Shown: positions 21,090 to 31,391, numbered from the stretch's first letter. The stretch is 64,000 nucleotides of DNA from Sorex araneus (GCF_027595985.1 NC_073313.1:81260494-81324493); one strand, 5' to 3'. Notes: a model not told the origin generated them from the letters alone. Made by a program: numbers and translations.

Positions 21090-21269
21090 TTTTTTTTTTT
21101 GCTTTTTTTTGGGTCACACCCGGCGATGCACAGGGGTCACTCCTGGCTCATGCAATCAGGAATCACCGCTGGCGGTGCTCAGGGGACCATATGGGATGCT
21201 GGGATTCGAACCCGGGTCGGCCACGTGCAAGGCAAACGCCCTACCCGCTGTGCTATCACTCCAGCCCCC
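21090..21269 (-). mobile_element. SOR-type SINE with TSD
   Basis: TTGGCAATATATTTCTTTT is duplicated exactly at 21071-21089 and from 21270. Young copy. Confidence 0.96.
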
Positions 21270-21290
21270 TTGGCAATATATTTCTTTTCT

Positions 21291-21468
21291 TCCCTTTTTC
21301 TTTTTGGTTTTGGGGCAACACTCAGTGGTCCTCAGGGCTTTCTCCTGGCTCTGCACTCAGCGATCACTCCTGGCAGACTCAAAAGAGCATATGGGATGCC
21401 AGGGGTCAAACCCAGGTCAGTTGCATGCAAGGCAAACTCCATACCCACTGTCTAGGGCTCCAATCCCT
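21291..21468 (-). mobile_element. Diverged SOR-type SINE
   Basis: Second of four consecutive reverse copies; 'ggggcaacactcagtggtcc'. Confidence 0.85.
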
Positions 21469-21481
21469 CTTGAAAGTTTCT

Positions 21482-21653
21482 TCTTTTTTTCTTTTTGGGT
21501 CACACTCAGTGATGCTCAGAGGTTACTCCTGGCTCTGCACTCAGGAATCACTCCTGGCAGTGCTTGGGGGACCATATGGGATGCTGGGGATCGAACCCAG
21601 GTCAGCTGCATGCAAGGCAAACGCCCTCCCTGCTGTACTATGGCTCCAGCCCT
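21482..21653 (-). mobile_element. SOR-type SINE
   Basis: Third of the reverse cluster; B box 'gatcgaacccagg' on the plus strand. Confidence 0.93.
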
Positions 21654-21681
21654 GGCACTTTATTTCTATTTATTTAAATGC

Positions 21682-21853
21682 CTTTTTTTCTTTTTGAATC
21701 ACACCTGGTGATGCACAGGGGTTACTCCTGGCACAGCGCTCAGGAATTACCCCCTGGCGGTGCTCAAGGGTCCAAATGGAATGCTGGAATCGAACCCGGG
21801 TTGGGCACGTGCAAGGCAAACACCCAACTCACTGTGCTATTTCTCCAGCCCCC
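21682..21853 (-). mobile_element. SOR-type SINE
   Basis: Fourth of the reverse cluster, with small differences ('ggcacagcgctcaggaatta'). Confidence 0.92.
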
Positions 21854-22152
21854 TGGCAGTGTATTTCTAAACACGACTCTAAAATATACCCCCAAGGAAA
21901 AGATCTTAAATAACTCGTGTTGTTGGGGGGATGGGGGAGGGGAGTCTTCATGCACCACACAAATATTTTTGTATACTCATTAAAACCCCGTAAAAGCGTA
22001 TTGTGCATTTTAAGAGGTTGATTACCTCAAAACCAGCAATGCCTTCCAGGCTATAAGCCACAATCAGGAAAGCAGAGCCAAGAACCAGCTCTCCCAGCTC
22101 TTTTACTGCCTGGCATGAAGGGGGAAATGCTGCTTTCTAAAGCTGGAATACA

Positions 22153-22325
22153 GGGGCTGGAGCAATAGCACAGTGAGTAGGGCATTTGCCTTGCACGCGG
22201 CCAACCCGGGTTCGAATCCCAGCATCCCATATGGTCCCCTGAGCATGACTAGGAGTAATTTCTGAGTGCAGAGCCAGGAGTAACCCCTGTGCATCGCCAG
22301 GTGTGACCCAAAAATAAAATAAAAT
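22153..22325 (+). mobile_element. SOR-type SINE with TSD
   Basis: AAAGCTGGAATACA on both sides; tail (AAAAT)n. Confidence 0.95.
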
Positions 22326-22349
22326 AAAGCTGGAATACATCTGTATGTT

Positions 22350-22540
22350 GTTATTTATTTTTTAATTGAATCACCATGAATTACAAAGTTACAAAGATAA
22401 GAGATTGAGTTTCAGCCAGACAATGTTCCAGCTCCAATCCCTTCACCAGTGTCTATTAGCCTTCACCAATGTTCCCAGTTTCCCCTGGCTCTGTGGCAGG
22501 CACTTTTGCCCTTCCTCATAGTCCTAGAGCTCCCTTCCCT
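22350..22540 (-). mobile_element. L1 3' end, first part
   Basis: Reverse 3' UTR beginning 'tttaattgaatcaccatgaa'. Split from 22767-23165 by the SINE and its AT-rich tail. Confidence 0.8.
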
Positions 22541-22541
22541 A

Positions 22542-22573
<32 letters not shown>

Positions 22574-22601
22574 GTATATATATATACATATATATATATA
22601 T
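22541..22601. repeat. (TA)n/(TATG)n microsatellite
   Basis: About 60 bp of alternating TA with periodic TG/CA, nearly self-complementary. It occupies the tail of the reverse SINE next to it. Confidence 0.9.
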
Positions 22602-22766
22602 TGCTTTTTGGGTCACACCTGGCAATGCACAGGAGTTACTCCTGGCTCTGCACTCAGGAATTACCCCTGGTGGTGCTTAGGGGACCATATAGGATGCTGG
22701 GATCCGAACCCAGGTCAGCCGCATGCAAGGCAAATGCCCTATCTGCTGTGCTATCGCTCCAGCCCC
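22602..22766 (-). mobile_element. SOR-type SINE with AT-expanded tail
   Basis: Full-length copy inserted in an L1. CTCCCTTCCCTAAT before the tail recurs in similar form after the head. The A-tail has become the (TA)n repeat. Confidence 0.92.
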
Positions 22767-23165
22767 TCCCCTTCCCTAATTTCTCCCCCCAGTCGCACCC
22801 CAGTGCCTAGCTTCCTACTGAAGACCAGTTCTCCTGCTCTTTCTATTGCCCTCGGGCATTTGCTATCTCCCTAGGAAGTTTCTTTATATCCCGCATATGA
22901 AAGAAATCATTCTGAGACTGTTCCTCTCCCTCTGACTAATTTCACTGAACAAGATACTGCTCCAGACCCATCCAGGGTAGCAGCAAATTGCTTGACATCA
23001 TCTTTTCTTACAGCCGAGTAATATTCCATTGTGTATAGGCACCGGAGCTTCTTTATTCAGTCATCTGTACTTGGACATCTGGGTTGTTTTCCAATTTGGG
23101 CTATTGTGACTCGTGCTGCAATGAACATAGCGGTGCAGGTGCCTTTTCTGCATTGTACATCTGGA
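22767..23165 (-). mobile_element. L1 3' region, second part
   Basis: Continues the L1: 'ccgagtaatattccattgtg', 'gtgctgcaatgaacatagcg' (reverse of the conserved L1 3' region). Confidence 0.85.
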
Positions 23166-23859
23166 AGTGTCAAAGAAAGCATTTGGCACTAGGGATGTGG
23201 AGCAGAGCTGGGATGGGTGGCTTGCATGTTTGTGATGTTCCATCTCCAGCACCACAACAAAGAAAAGGAAAAAGAAGAGAAAATTAAATGGAACAAAATG
23301 AAGCATTTTGCCTATCACTGAGAACAGTGTGATTAAACCAACCTCGAACTGTTTTTTTTCCCCCTAAGGGCTGTTCCAGTGATAGGCAAACAGAATACGA
23401 GTCCCTAATTATAATGATGAGAAACTTCTTGGGGGTCAAGGAGTGAGTAAGAGGGAAATAACATAAATCAAGCATATTGAACAAGTTTCTCGGTACCAAA
23501 GGGACTCACAGCTTTCTGATTTTTCTCAACAAGTAGCTTGCTTTTAATGAAAAGATTTTAGGAGGCAAAGATTTCCCAGGGCGGGGATAAATATTGAATG
23601 AAATATGATAAATAATGTTGACTGCTAAAAACTTCAACATCAGACCCCAAAGCAACAATGAGTGTTGATCAAAGAATCTTGCTCATTTATTAATCCAGTT
23701 CCAGCTGGGCCTAAGCTCGCTTTAGAGAGTTGTCAATTGTGTTTTCTATTTCAATAATTTTGGTTGTGGCTCTTATTTGCTCATTTTATTACCCCGGAAA
23801 GAGGCTTCTGTGACCTACATGTAGACCAAATAAGATTTTTCCAAAAGAAGTTTACATAT
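23166..23859. other. No gene; unique AT-rich sequence
   Basis: Contains the inverted repeat at 23307-23390. No exon seen. Confidence 0.5.
23307..23390. other. Imperfect inverted repeat (hairpin)
   Basis: TTTGCCTATCACTGAGAACAG (23307-23327, written here only as a 21-base arm: 5' TTTGCCTATCACTG, 3' AGAACAG) pairs with CTGTTCCAGTGATAGGCAAA (23371-23390) with a single one-base bulge. The loop is 43 nt. It could be a hairpin RNA, a remnant of a DNA transposon, or chance. Confidence 0.6.
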
Positions 23860-24033
23860 GGGGCTGGAGCGATAACATAGAGGGTAGGGCACTTGCCTTG
23901 CACCCGGCCAAGGCAGGTTCAATCCCTGGCACCCCATATGGTCCCCTGAGCACTGCCAGGAATGACTCCTGAGTGCAGAGCCAGGAGTAACCCCTGAGCA
24001 TCACTGGGTGTTACCCTAAAACAAAAGCAAAAC
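23860..24033 (+). mobile_element. SOR-type SINE
   Basis: Full length, B box 'caggttcaatccc'. Confidence 0.9.
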
Positions 24034-24167
24034 ATTGTCTTTAAAGATGTTTACATGTTACAGTCTTTCCAATAATGCCATATAGCTTTACTACTTCTCC
24101 CAGACATTGGCCGATTCCAATCCAGATTCCTATCAGAAAGCAGCCTGTCTTTGAAAAAGTGAAAACA

Positions 24168-24346
24168 GGGGCTGGAACGATAGCACAGTGGGTAGGGGTT
24201 TGCCTTGCACGCAGCCGACCCCGGTTCGATTCCCAGCATCCCATATGGTCCCCTGAGCACCGCCAGGGGTAATTCCTGAGTGCAGAGCCAGGAGTGACTC
24301 CTGTACATCTCCGGGTGTGACCCAAAAAGCAAAAAAAAAAGAAAGA
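24168..24346 (+). mobile_element. SOR-type SINE with TSD
   Basis: AAAGTGAAAACA before and after. Confidence 0.94.
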
Positions 24347-24517
24347 AAAGTGAAAACACCTCAATGGCAATTAGACCTTTGGCTTATTAATGGAATATAA
24401 TTAATTAATATTATTTTGGAATATCAAAATGTCAAACAGCATATGTGGAATTGGATGGTTAGAATTGGCTACCAGATTTGTCATTTACTGTGAGATATTT
24501 AATTTACTTATTTACTT

Positions 24518-24702
24518 TAGAGTTTGGCTTTGAGGCAACACCCAGTGGTACTTAGGGCATCCTTCCAGATCAGTGTTTTTTTTGGGGGGGAGGGGGGTGC
24601 CCTCAGTGGTGGTGCTCAAAGAACCAGGTGTTACCTGGAATCCAGGACTCCTGCCTTCAAAAGTCTGCACTCCAACCTATTGCTTTCTCTCTGTGGCCCC
24701 AT
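24518..24702 (-). mobile_element. Degenerate SOR-type SINE
   Basis: 'gaggcaacacccagtggtac' with an internal G-rich insertion. Confidence 0.55.
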
Positions 24703-24727
24703 CTGAGTGGTATTCTAAAGTCATTTT

Positions 24728-24884
24728 AGGGGAGCCGGAGAGATTATAGAGCAGCGAGGGTGCTTGCCTTGCATGTGGCCAACCCAAATTCAATTCCCAG
24801 TTTAATATCCTGGAACCCACCAGGAGTGATCCTTGAGCTCAGAGCCAAGAGTCAGGTGTGGCCTCCAAACCAAAGAAAGAAAAA
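24728..24884 (+). mobile_element. Diverged SOR-type SINE
   Basis: 'ttgccttgcatgtggccaac' and 'caggagtgatccttgagctc'. Confidence 0.8.
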
Positions 24885-25123
24885 TCCTATCTCTAAGCCT
24901 ATCTGACAGCGAAAGATTTTTGTGCAGATGACATCAAGTGATGTATACGGAAATGTGTGACACATGATAAATGTTTTGCAACTGGGTTCTAACCAGCAGT
25001 TCGGATGCAGGCTATGTAGCAGTGACAGAAGACTCAGGCATGTCTTGTGGCATGAACTCTCCCTGACAGCAGCTGTTGTGGATTCACCAGGTCTGGACTA
25101 AACAGCAAAAGATACGCTTTCCA

Positions 25124-25297
25124 GGGGGCTGGAGCGATAGCAAGCAGGTAAGGCATCTGCCTTGCACACGGCCGACCCGGGTTCGGTTCCCAGCATCCCA
25201 TAGGGTCCCCAAGCACTGCCAGGAGTAATTCCTGAGTGCATGAGCCAGGAGTAACCCCTGAGCATCACCAGGTGTGACCCAAAAAAGCAAAAAAAGA
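25124..25297 (+). mobile_element. SOR-type SINE
   Basis: Full length; flanking 'gctttccagg'/'gcttccagg' is a probable duplication. Confidence 0.93.
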
Positions 25298-25499
25298 AAT
25301 GCTTCCAGGCTATGGCCCAGGCACATCCTCTGAGAACCAGGTACAAGTTCAGTCTCCTGGGGAATGAACACGTCCAAGGTTTCATGGATGGCATGAGGAG
25401 CGAGAGGGACAGGGACATGACGGGAGCAGTTCTGGACAATACATAGGGAGCTCCCCGCTGTGACACTCAGTATGGATAGGCGCACACACCTTCAGCTCC

Positions 25500-25607
25500 T
25501 GGGAACCGTGCTGCCTGGGGGACCACAAGTAATGTTGGATATGGAAGCTGGGTTTTCTGCATGTAAGGCGAGCACCTTTCCCACTGGAACTAATCGCTCT
25601 GGGCCCC
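25500..25607 (-). mobile_element. SINE fragment
   Basis: 'gcctgggggaccacaagtaa' and 'ctaatcgctctgggcccct'; tail side lost. Confidence 0.55.
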
Positions 25608-25617
25608 TGATAATGAC

Positions 25618-25742
25618 TTAATTATTTTGTTTAATTGAATCACTGTGAGATACAGAGTTACAAAGCTGATCATGGTGGAGTTTCAGTCATACAGTGTTCC
25701 AGTACCTGTCCCTCCACCAGTTTCCCTCCTGTTATCCACCCC
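25618..25742 (-). mobile_element. L1 3' end, reverse
   Basis: 'tttaattgaatcactgtgag' to 'ccctccaccagtttccctcc'. The L1 resumes at about 26035 after the composite SINE. Confidence 0.8.
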
Positions 25743-26034
25743 CGGGGCTGGAGCGATAGCACAGCGGGTAGGGTGTTTGCCTTGCATGCAGCCGACCCAG
25801 TTTTGATTCCTCCGTCCCTCTCGAAGAGCCCAGCAAGCTACCGAGAGTATCCAGCCCGCACGGCAGAGCCTGGCAATCTACCCGTGGCGTATTCGATATG
25901 CCAAAAACAGTAACAACAAGTCTCACAATGGAGACTTTACTGGTGCCCACTCAAACAAATTGATGAATGAAAAACGGGAGGGAGCAGGAGAGGGAGGGAC
26001 AGGAAACAGTGACAGTGGCAGTGACCCTCCACCC
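25743..26034 (+). mobile_element. Composite SINE: tRNA head, RTE tail
   Basis: The head is the standard tRNA-derived SOR head (A box and a damaged B box, 25743-25809). It then switches to a different body ('cgaagagcccagcaagctac', 'gtattcgatatgccaaaaac') and to 'acaatggagactttactggt ... caaattgatgaatga', which matches the RTE 3' end at 271-716. A (CAGTGR)-like tail follows ('aacagtgacagtggcagtga'). TCCACCC on both sides, and the split L1, mark the ends of the insertion. Confidence 0.75.
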
Positions 26035-26110
26035 AGGCTGTCTCTATGGCAGGCACGTTCCAGTTCTCTCTTTCTCTCTCTTTCTCTCTCTCTCTCTCTC
26101 CGCCCCCCCC
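26035..26110 (-). mobile_element. L1 3' UTR continuation with (CT)n
   Basis: 'aggctgtctctatggcaggc' then (CT)n at about 26068-26101, the reverse of the (GA)n found in this L1 3' UTR. Confidence 0.75.
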
Positions 26111-26999
26111 CGACTTATTCTTATCTGGGCAGCTGTACTAGTGGATCCACAGCTGCGTGACTCCCTCTGTGCCAAGGGGAAATGGAAAATTCTACACTAG
26201 TTTCTCTTTTCTCCACTCCCTTATCCTAAATAAGCTTTTTCCCACTGGAGCACTAGAGCGGGGCTTTCTCTCCCTCCCCCCCACCCCCATCTCCCTTTCT
26301 GGTATTCGGCGGGGGCCAGCCTCATACTAACGTGATTAGGAGGGGGTGGGGGGTTCCGGCTCTATGAAATTTCCCTTTCAGGGTCTGTCCTGCAGTCTAG
26401 CCAGCCCATCATGACAGATTTATTACTTTGGCTTAAGACTTCATATCCTTCTAAAAGCAGAAAAGCCTCCCTGCAACGTGGATCACCTCCCCCAACACAC
26501 GGCCCGGGAATCATTTCCAGAGAGCACTATTGGAGGGGCCGGAAGTGGCCCGCTTCGGTGAGAGTCATAACCCGGCAGAGACAGATGGTTTTGGTCAATT
26601 TCGCCTTGTTGGTTCTGTGAGGGCAACAACAACAGTGACATTTATGGCCTAGGTGATCTTATCCTCCGCACACCCCTCTTTATTAGTCTCCGCGACGAAA
26701 TGAGGAAATGGAGCTCCAGGGAAGGAAGCCCCGGGCCCCAGGTCACTCAGCGAGTTCCGTGCAGCCGTGCAGAGCCGACCCCGCGGTGGTGTTTCATTCG
26801 CTTTGAAAAGAGACCGCTCACGGAGGGCCTCCGTGAACACAAACTCTCCAGTCTTTTTGTGCTCAGAGCGGAAAAAGGAGGGTTGCAAAAGCACAGTTTG
26901 AGGGTGGGGGGATGGTGTGCTTTATTATGTGAAACCTGATCATTCCCTCTGGAGAACATCATTCTGCATCTATCAGCAAAGGAGCAAAAAAGTTGGAAC
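26111..26999. other. Unique sequence, no gene supported
   Basis: Mixed GC. A stretch at about 26690-26760 ('gaaatgaggaaatggagctc', 'aggtcactcagc') resembles a reverse MIR. Short open frames on both strands show no domain. Confidence 0.45.
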
Positions 27000-27163
27000 T
27001 GGGGCCAAATAGTACAGCCAACAAGGCCCTTGTCTTGCACACAGCTGACCTGGGTTCCATCCTCGGCACCCCATAAGATCCCCCACACGCCCCTCCAAGT
27101 CCTGCCGGGAGTGATCCCTGAGGGCAGAGCCAGGAGTCAGCTCTGAGCACTGCTAGGTGTGGC
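27000..27163 (+). mobile_element. Diverged SOR-type SINE
   Basis: 'tggggccaaatagtacagcc' to 'gctaggtgtggcc'. Its tail has become the (CA)n repeat that follows. Confidence 0.8.
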
Positions 27164-27240
27164 CTTACACACACACACTCACACACACACACATACACAC
27201 ACACATACACACATACACACACACATACACACATACACAG
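27164..27240 (+). repeat. (CA)n/(CATA)n microsatellite
   Basis: About 75 bp of CA with interspersed CATA units, grown from a SINE tail. Confidence 0.95.
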
Positions 27241-27439
27241 TTGGAATCTTGTAGTTTGGGGGGAAAATCTTCAATGGGACTCTCAAATTCAGCAAGAATC
27301 AGTCAGTGTTCAATGGCGTTCAATTGCTGCCAAGGGTTAGGAGTCTTGGAAGCTAAACGCCATCTTCCACACTCAGTGCAGAATGGTGAGCCCTCCCCCA
27401 CCCTCCCTCCCTCCCTCGGCTTTGCCTGGAAAAAAAATC

Positions 27440-27690
27440 TTCTTCTCCTTTAAAGGCCCAGCTCAAATGTCACCTCTTTTATGAAGTCCTTCCCCAGCCC
27501 CACAGGCAGAAAGAATTGATCCTCCTCTGGCACTTTGCATTATCACTGCTTCTACAGCACTTACCAGGTTGCTTTGGTTAGCGGCCTAAGTAAGGTCCTT
27601 GAGGTCACAGGCCTGTCTTATTCATAAATCCTTTTAGCCCCCGTCTCCAGCCTGGCCCTTACCATATTTCATCCCACCGAAAGCCCTATT
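27440..27690 (+). mobile_element. L2 (LINE2) 3' fragment
   Basis: 'cccagctcaaatgtcacctc', 'gaagtccttccccagccc' and 'ccttgaggtcacaggcctgt' fit the ancient mammalian L2 3' end. Confidence 0.7.
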
Positions 27691-27734
27691 GATTGGGAGA
27701 TACGCTATTGTTTTATGAATCACTAAGGGAGATT

Positions 27735-28015
27735 AACAACAATTTTTTTTAATTTGTAGATAACCGTGATGGATAGTTGAGTTTTTAGGTACATCTTGTT
27801 CTTGCACCAGTAGTCCCAGCACCAGTGTCAACTTACCTACCCCTACGAGGGTACCTCCACCCCCAACCTGCCATCTTGAGAGTTTGGATCTCATGTTTTC
27901 AGTGTTGTTGAGTCGATGCTTTGGATATAAAACTATTGCATTCCCTCATATTAGCAGCATATCCGAGGCCCCTAACCCCTGTTACCCCTGCTACTTCCCT
28001 TAAGATTTTTAAAGT
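27735..28015 (-). mobile_element. L1 3' UTR, second subfamily
   Basis: 'cagcaccagtgtcaacttac' and 'ctcatgttttcagtgttgtt' match 35875-36300, another reverse copy of the same subfamily. Confidence 0.6.
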
Positions 28016-28069
28016 GTGACAGTTGCATCACAAAAATCACTATCATGGCATATCGTTATGCCAAAATGC

Positions 28070-28265
28070 TGTCTTATTCTTTCTTCTCCTTCTCCTCCTC
28101 CTCCCCCTGTTCCCACCTCCTTTCTTCTCCCTTCACCACCATCTCTTCCTCCGCCATGGCCACCTTCTCCTTCCTCCTCTTGCCCTCACTCCTCCTCCCC
28201 CTCTTCCTTCCCCTAACTCTTCCCCTCACTCCTCCTCCCATTCTTCTCTCCCTTCTTCCTTTTCT
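28070..28265 (+). repeat. CT-rich polypyrimidine stretch
   Basis: Degenerate (CCT)n/(CTT)n over about 190 bp, interrupted near 28130-28160. Confidence 0.85.
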
Positions 28266-28280
28266 CCCTTACCCTGCATT

Positions 28281-28440
28281 TTAGAGTCACACCCGGCAGA
28301 GCTCAGGGGTTACTCCTGGCTCTGCACTCAGGAATAACTCCTGGCCATGCTCAGGGGACCTTATGGGATGCTGATGATAGAACATAGGTTGGCCGCATGC
28401 AACATACATACCCTACCTGCTGTACTATTGCAACGGCCCC
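28281..28440 (-). mobile_element. SOR-type SINE
   Basis: Full length, 'gagtcacacccggcagagct' to 'gtactattgcaacggcccc'; the tail lies in the CT-rich stretch. Confidence 0.85.
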
Positions 28441-28464
28441 ACCAAAATGTGTGTGTGTGTGTGT

Positions 28465-28602
28465 ATAATTTATATACCACAAATGAATGCAGTCATTCTA
28501 TATCTTCCCTCTCCTGAGTCATTTCACTCAGCATGTTAAAAGTAGGTAAAGGGATATTCTTGATAACCTTTCAGTATCTGTATTGCAAACCACAATGGGC
28601 AA

Positions 28603-28655
<53 letters not shown>

Positions 28656-28855
28656 AAAATGTCTGCCATAGAAGCAGGCTGGGGGGTGTGGGATGATGGG
28701 AGGGAATCTGGGGACACCAGTACTTGTAAATGTACACTGGTGGAGGGATGGGTGTTGGAACACTGTAAACTGAAACCTAATCATGAACAGCTGTGTAAGG
28801 GTCTATCTGATAGTGATTCAATTTAAAAAATAATAAAAATAAAAACAATTTTAAA
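28465..28855 (+). mobile_element. L1 3' end with (GA)n and 5' inversion
   Basis: 28540-28855 is forward 3' UTR with a pure (GA)n of about 45 bp at 28607-28651. The 28465-28536 part ('gagtcatttcactcagcatg') is reverse L1, so this copy was also 5'-inverted. Confidence 0.8.
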
Positions 28856-28991
28856 AAGATATCTTAGAAATGATGGGCTATGGTAAAAGTACTCAGCAAA
28901 TGTTTCTAAAAATGGAGTCTAAAGGCAAGGCAAAGCAGATATTTCTAACAGCCCTGAATGTGTCTGAACAGACAAGAAATTGGGAGTTAGG

Positions 28992-29172
28992 GAGCTGGAG
29001 CGATAGCATGGCGAGTAGGGTGTTTGCCATGCATGCAGCCGACACAGGTTCGATTCCCAGCATCCCATATGGTCCCCCGAGCACTGCCAGGGGTAATTCC
29101 TGAGTGCACAGCCAGGAGTAACCCCTGAGGATTGCCGGGTGTGACCCAAAAAGAATAAAAAGAAAAAAGAAG
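28992..29172 (+). mobile_element. SOR-type SINE with TSD
   Basis: AAGAAATTGGGAGTTAGG at 28974-28991 and 29173-29190, identical. Confidence 0.96.
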
Positions 29173-29186
29173 AAGAAATTGGGAGT

Positions 29187-29335
29187 TAGGGGTTGAGCAT
29201 TGTTTTGCATGCGGGAGGCCCAGCTTCTATCCCCAACCTAGCATTAGCCCCTGAGCCTCTCCAGGAGCAACTCTCAAGTTCAGAGCCAGGAGCAGCTTCT
29301 GAACATTGCTAGGTACACCTCCCCCAAATTTTTTT
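29187..29335 (+). mobile_element. Degenerate SOR-type SINE
   Basis: Body 'ctccaggagcaactctcaag' and 'cagagccaggagcagcttct'. Confidence 0.6.
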
Positions 29336-29413
29336 TAAAAAATTGAAAATTTGGGGGAATGGTATGCAGTTACATTGCTGATTTCAGACTTTTAATCCAA
29401 AATATAAAGGGGA

Positions 29414-29586
29414 GGGCCCGGGGCGATAGTACAGCGGGTAGGGCGTTTGACTTGCATGCAGCCGACTTGGGTTCAATCCCCAGCATCCCATATGGTCCCC
29501 CAAGCACTGCCAGAAGTAATTTCTAAGTGCAGAGCCAAGAGCAATCCCTGAACATCGCTGTGTGTGACCCAAAAAGAAAAAAAAAG
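29414..29586 (+). mobile_element. SOR-type SINE
   Basis: Full length; B box 'gggttcaatcccc'. Confidence 0.92.
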
Positions 29587-29631
29587 ATGAAGGGGATAAT
29601 GTGATATTCCTATTTGAAATAGAAACTTCTA

Positions 29632-29815
29632 AGGCCAGAGCCATAATACAGTGGGTAGCAGGTTTGCCTTACAGGTTCGATCCCTGACATCTAGTATTGA
29701 TGCTAGATGCACAGGTGCTCCCTGAGCACCTCCAGGAGCAATTCATGAGTGCAGAGTCAGGAGTAACTTCTGAGCATTGTCAGGTGTCGCCCAAACATCC
29801 ATCCCCACAAAAAAT
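29632..29815 (+). mobile_element. SOR-type SINE, rearranged head
   Basis: Bases between A and B boxes are deleted ('ttgccttacaggttcgatcc') and a short insertion follows. Confidence 0.75.
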
Positions 29816-29838
29816 ATTTTTTTATTTAAAAATATTCT

Positions 29839-30012
29839 AGGGGCTGGAGTGATAGCACAGGGGGTAGGGCATTTGCCTTGCACACGGCCAACCCGGGTTC
29901 GATTCCCAGCATCCCATATGGTCCCCTGAGCACTTCCAGGGGTAATTCCTGAGTGCAGAGTCAGGAGTAACCCCTGAGCATTGCTGGGTGTGACCCAAAA
30001 AGCAAAAAAAAA
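29839..30012 (+). mobile_element. SOR-type SINE
   Basis: Near consensus; 'atattctag' before and 'aattctag' after. Confidence 0.94.
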
Positions 30013-30018
30013 AATTCT

Positions 30019-30195
30019 AGGGGCCAGAGTAATAGTATAGCTTGTCGGGCATTTGCCTTGAAGATGGCCAACCCAGGTTCAATCCTTGGCAACACATATG
30101 GTCCCCTGAGCCTGCCAGGAGTGATGCCTGAGCATAGAGCCAGGAGTGAGCACTGAGCACTGTCAGGTATGACCCCAAAGACCAAAAAAAAAAAG
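30019..30195 (+). mobile_element. SOR-type SINE
   Basis: Diverged copy lying immediately after the previous one in the same orientation. Confidence 0.85.
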
Positions 30196-30483
30196 AAGAA
30201 AAGGACTTTAAAAAGCCCTTTATCTCTTCCACTCAATATTCTAGAAGGTACAAAGATGAGATATTCTCACCAAAACCAGAAACAATCTAATACAACAAAT
30301 ATGTGTGATTACAGAGAAAATGGGATCTTGTGTTTGCCTCAACCTTGATTCTGGTTTTTAAATCACAATATGGTTTTTAAAGTACAACCCCCCCACTGTT
30401 CCCATCTGCCCATGAAGAGGCATAATCAATAACCAGTTTTCTCAACTGATTACAGTCCTGCTTTTCAAATAAAAGCATTTATG

Positions 30484-30667
30484 GAAGGTCAGAGATATAG
30501 CACAGCAGGCAATGTGCTCGCCTTGCTTCTTGGATTCTACCTGGATTGCTAGCCTGGATTCTACCCTCAGCACCCCATATGGTCGCCCCCAGCCCTCCAG
30601 GAGTGATCCCTGAGCACAGAGCCAGGAGTAATCCCTGAGCACCAGTAAGGCTTAAAAAACAAACAAA
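30484..30667 (+). mobile_element. Diverged SOR-type SINE
   Basis: Carries a short internal tandem duplication ('ggattctacctggattgcta' region). Confidence 0.75.
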
Positions 30668-30859
30668 CCAAAATAAAGCATCAAAAGACATGGTGACTTT
30701 GCTGCTACCAACTGATGATTCTGACCTTGGTTTTCATTTCTCCGTGACTCTATGGAGATGGTAACTGTGTATTGTCTCTCTGGTACCATTTGGATCTAGG
30801 CCTTTACCTGGAACAGGGTCTGTTGAGGTCTCAGTCTCATCAAGAATCGGTGTTTCTGT

Positions 30860-31035
30860 TGGGCTGGAGCGATAGCACGGCGAGTAGGGTGTTTGCCTTG
30901 CATGCGGCCGACCTGGGTTCAAATCCCAGCATCCCATATGGTCCCCTGAGCACCGCCAGGAGTGATTCCTGAGTGCATGAGCCAGGAGTAACCCCTGTGC
31001 ATCGCCGGGTGTGACCCAAAAACCAAAAAAAAAAA
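30860..31035 (+). mobile_element. SOR-type SINE with TSD
   Basis: AAGAATCGGTGTTTC before (30842-30856) and after the tail. Has the 'gtgcatgagcc' variant. Confidence 0.95.
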
Positions 31036-31085
31036 AGAATCGGTGTTTCCGGGGTCAGAGAGATAGTACAAAAAGTGGGGTGCTG

Positions 31086-31255
31086 GGGCTGGAGCGATAG
31101 CACAGCGGGTAGGGTGTTTGCCTTGCACGCGGCCAACTCGGGTTCAATTCCCAGTATCCCATATGGTCCCCCGAGCACCGCTAGGAGGAATTCCTGAGTG
31201 CAGAGCCAGGAGTAAGCCCTGAGCATCGCTGGGTGTGACCCAAAAAGAAAAAAAA
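31086..31255 (+). mobile_element. SOR-type SINE
   Basis: Near consensus. A stub of an older copy ('ggggtcagagagatagtaca', about 31050-31085) lies just before it. Confidence 0.94.
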
Positions 31256-31391
31256 TCATTCTGTGTCCCCCGGTGATGAGTGTGGTGTTAGAATTATGTG
31301 CATGAGCAGCCATCATTAACAGTATTGTAAAACACAAAACTTTAATCAATAATTTAAGGGTTTTTTAAAAAATATTTAAAATTTTTAATTA

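Noticed and set aside
20816..21697. 293-codon plus-strand open frame
   Set aside because: It reads through three reverse SINEs, whose consensus has long open frames; no protein domain.
27164..27240. Telomere-like or regulatory array
   Set aside because: Simple (CA)n/(CATA)n microsatellite grown from a SINE tail.
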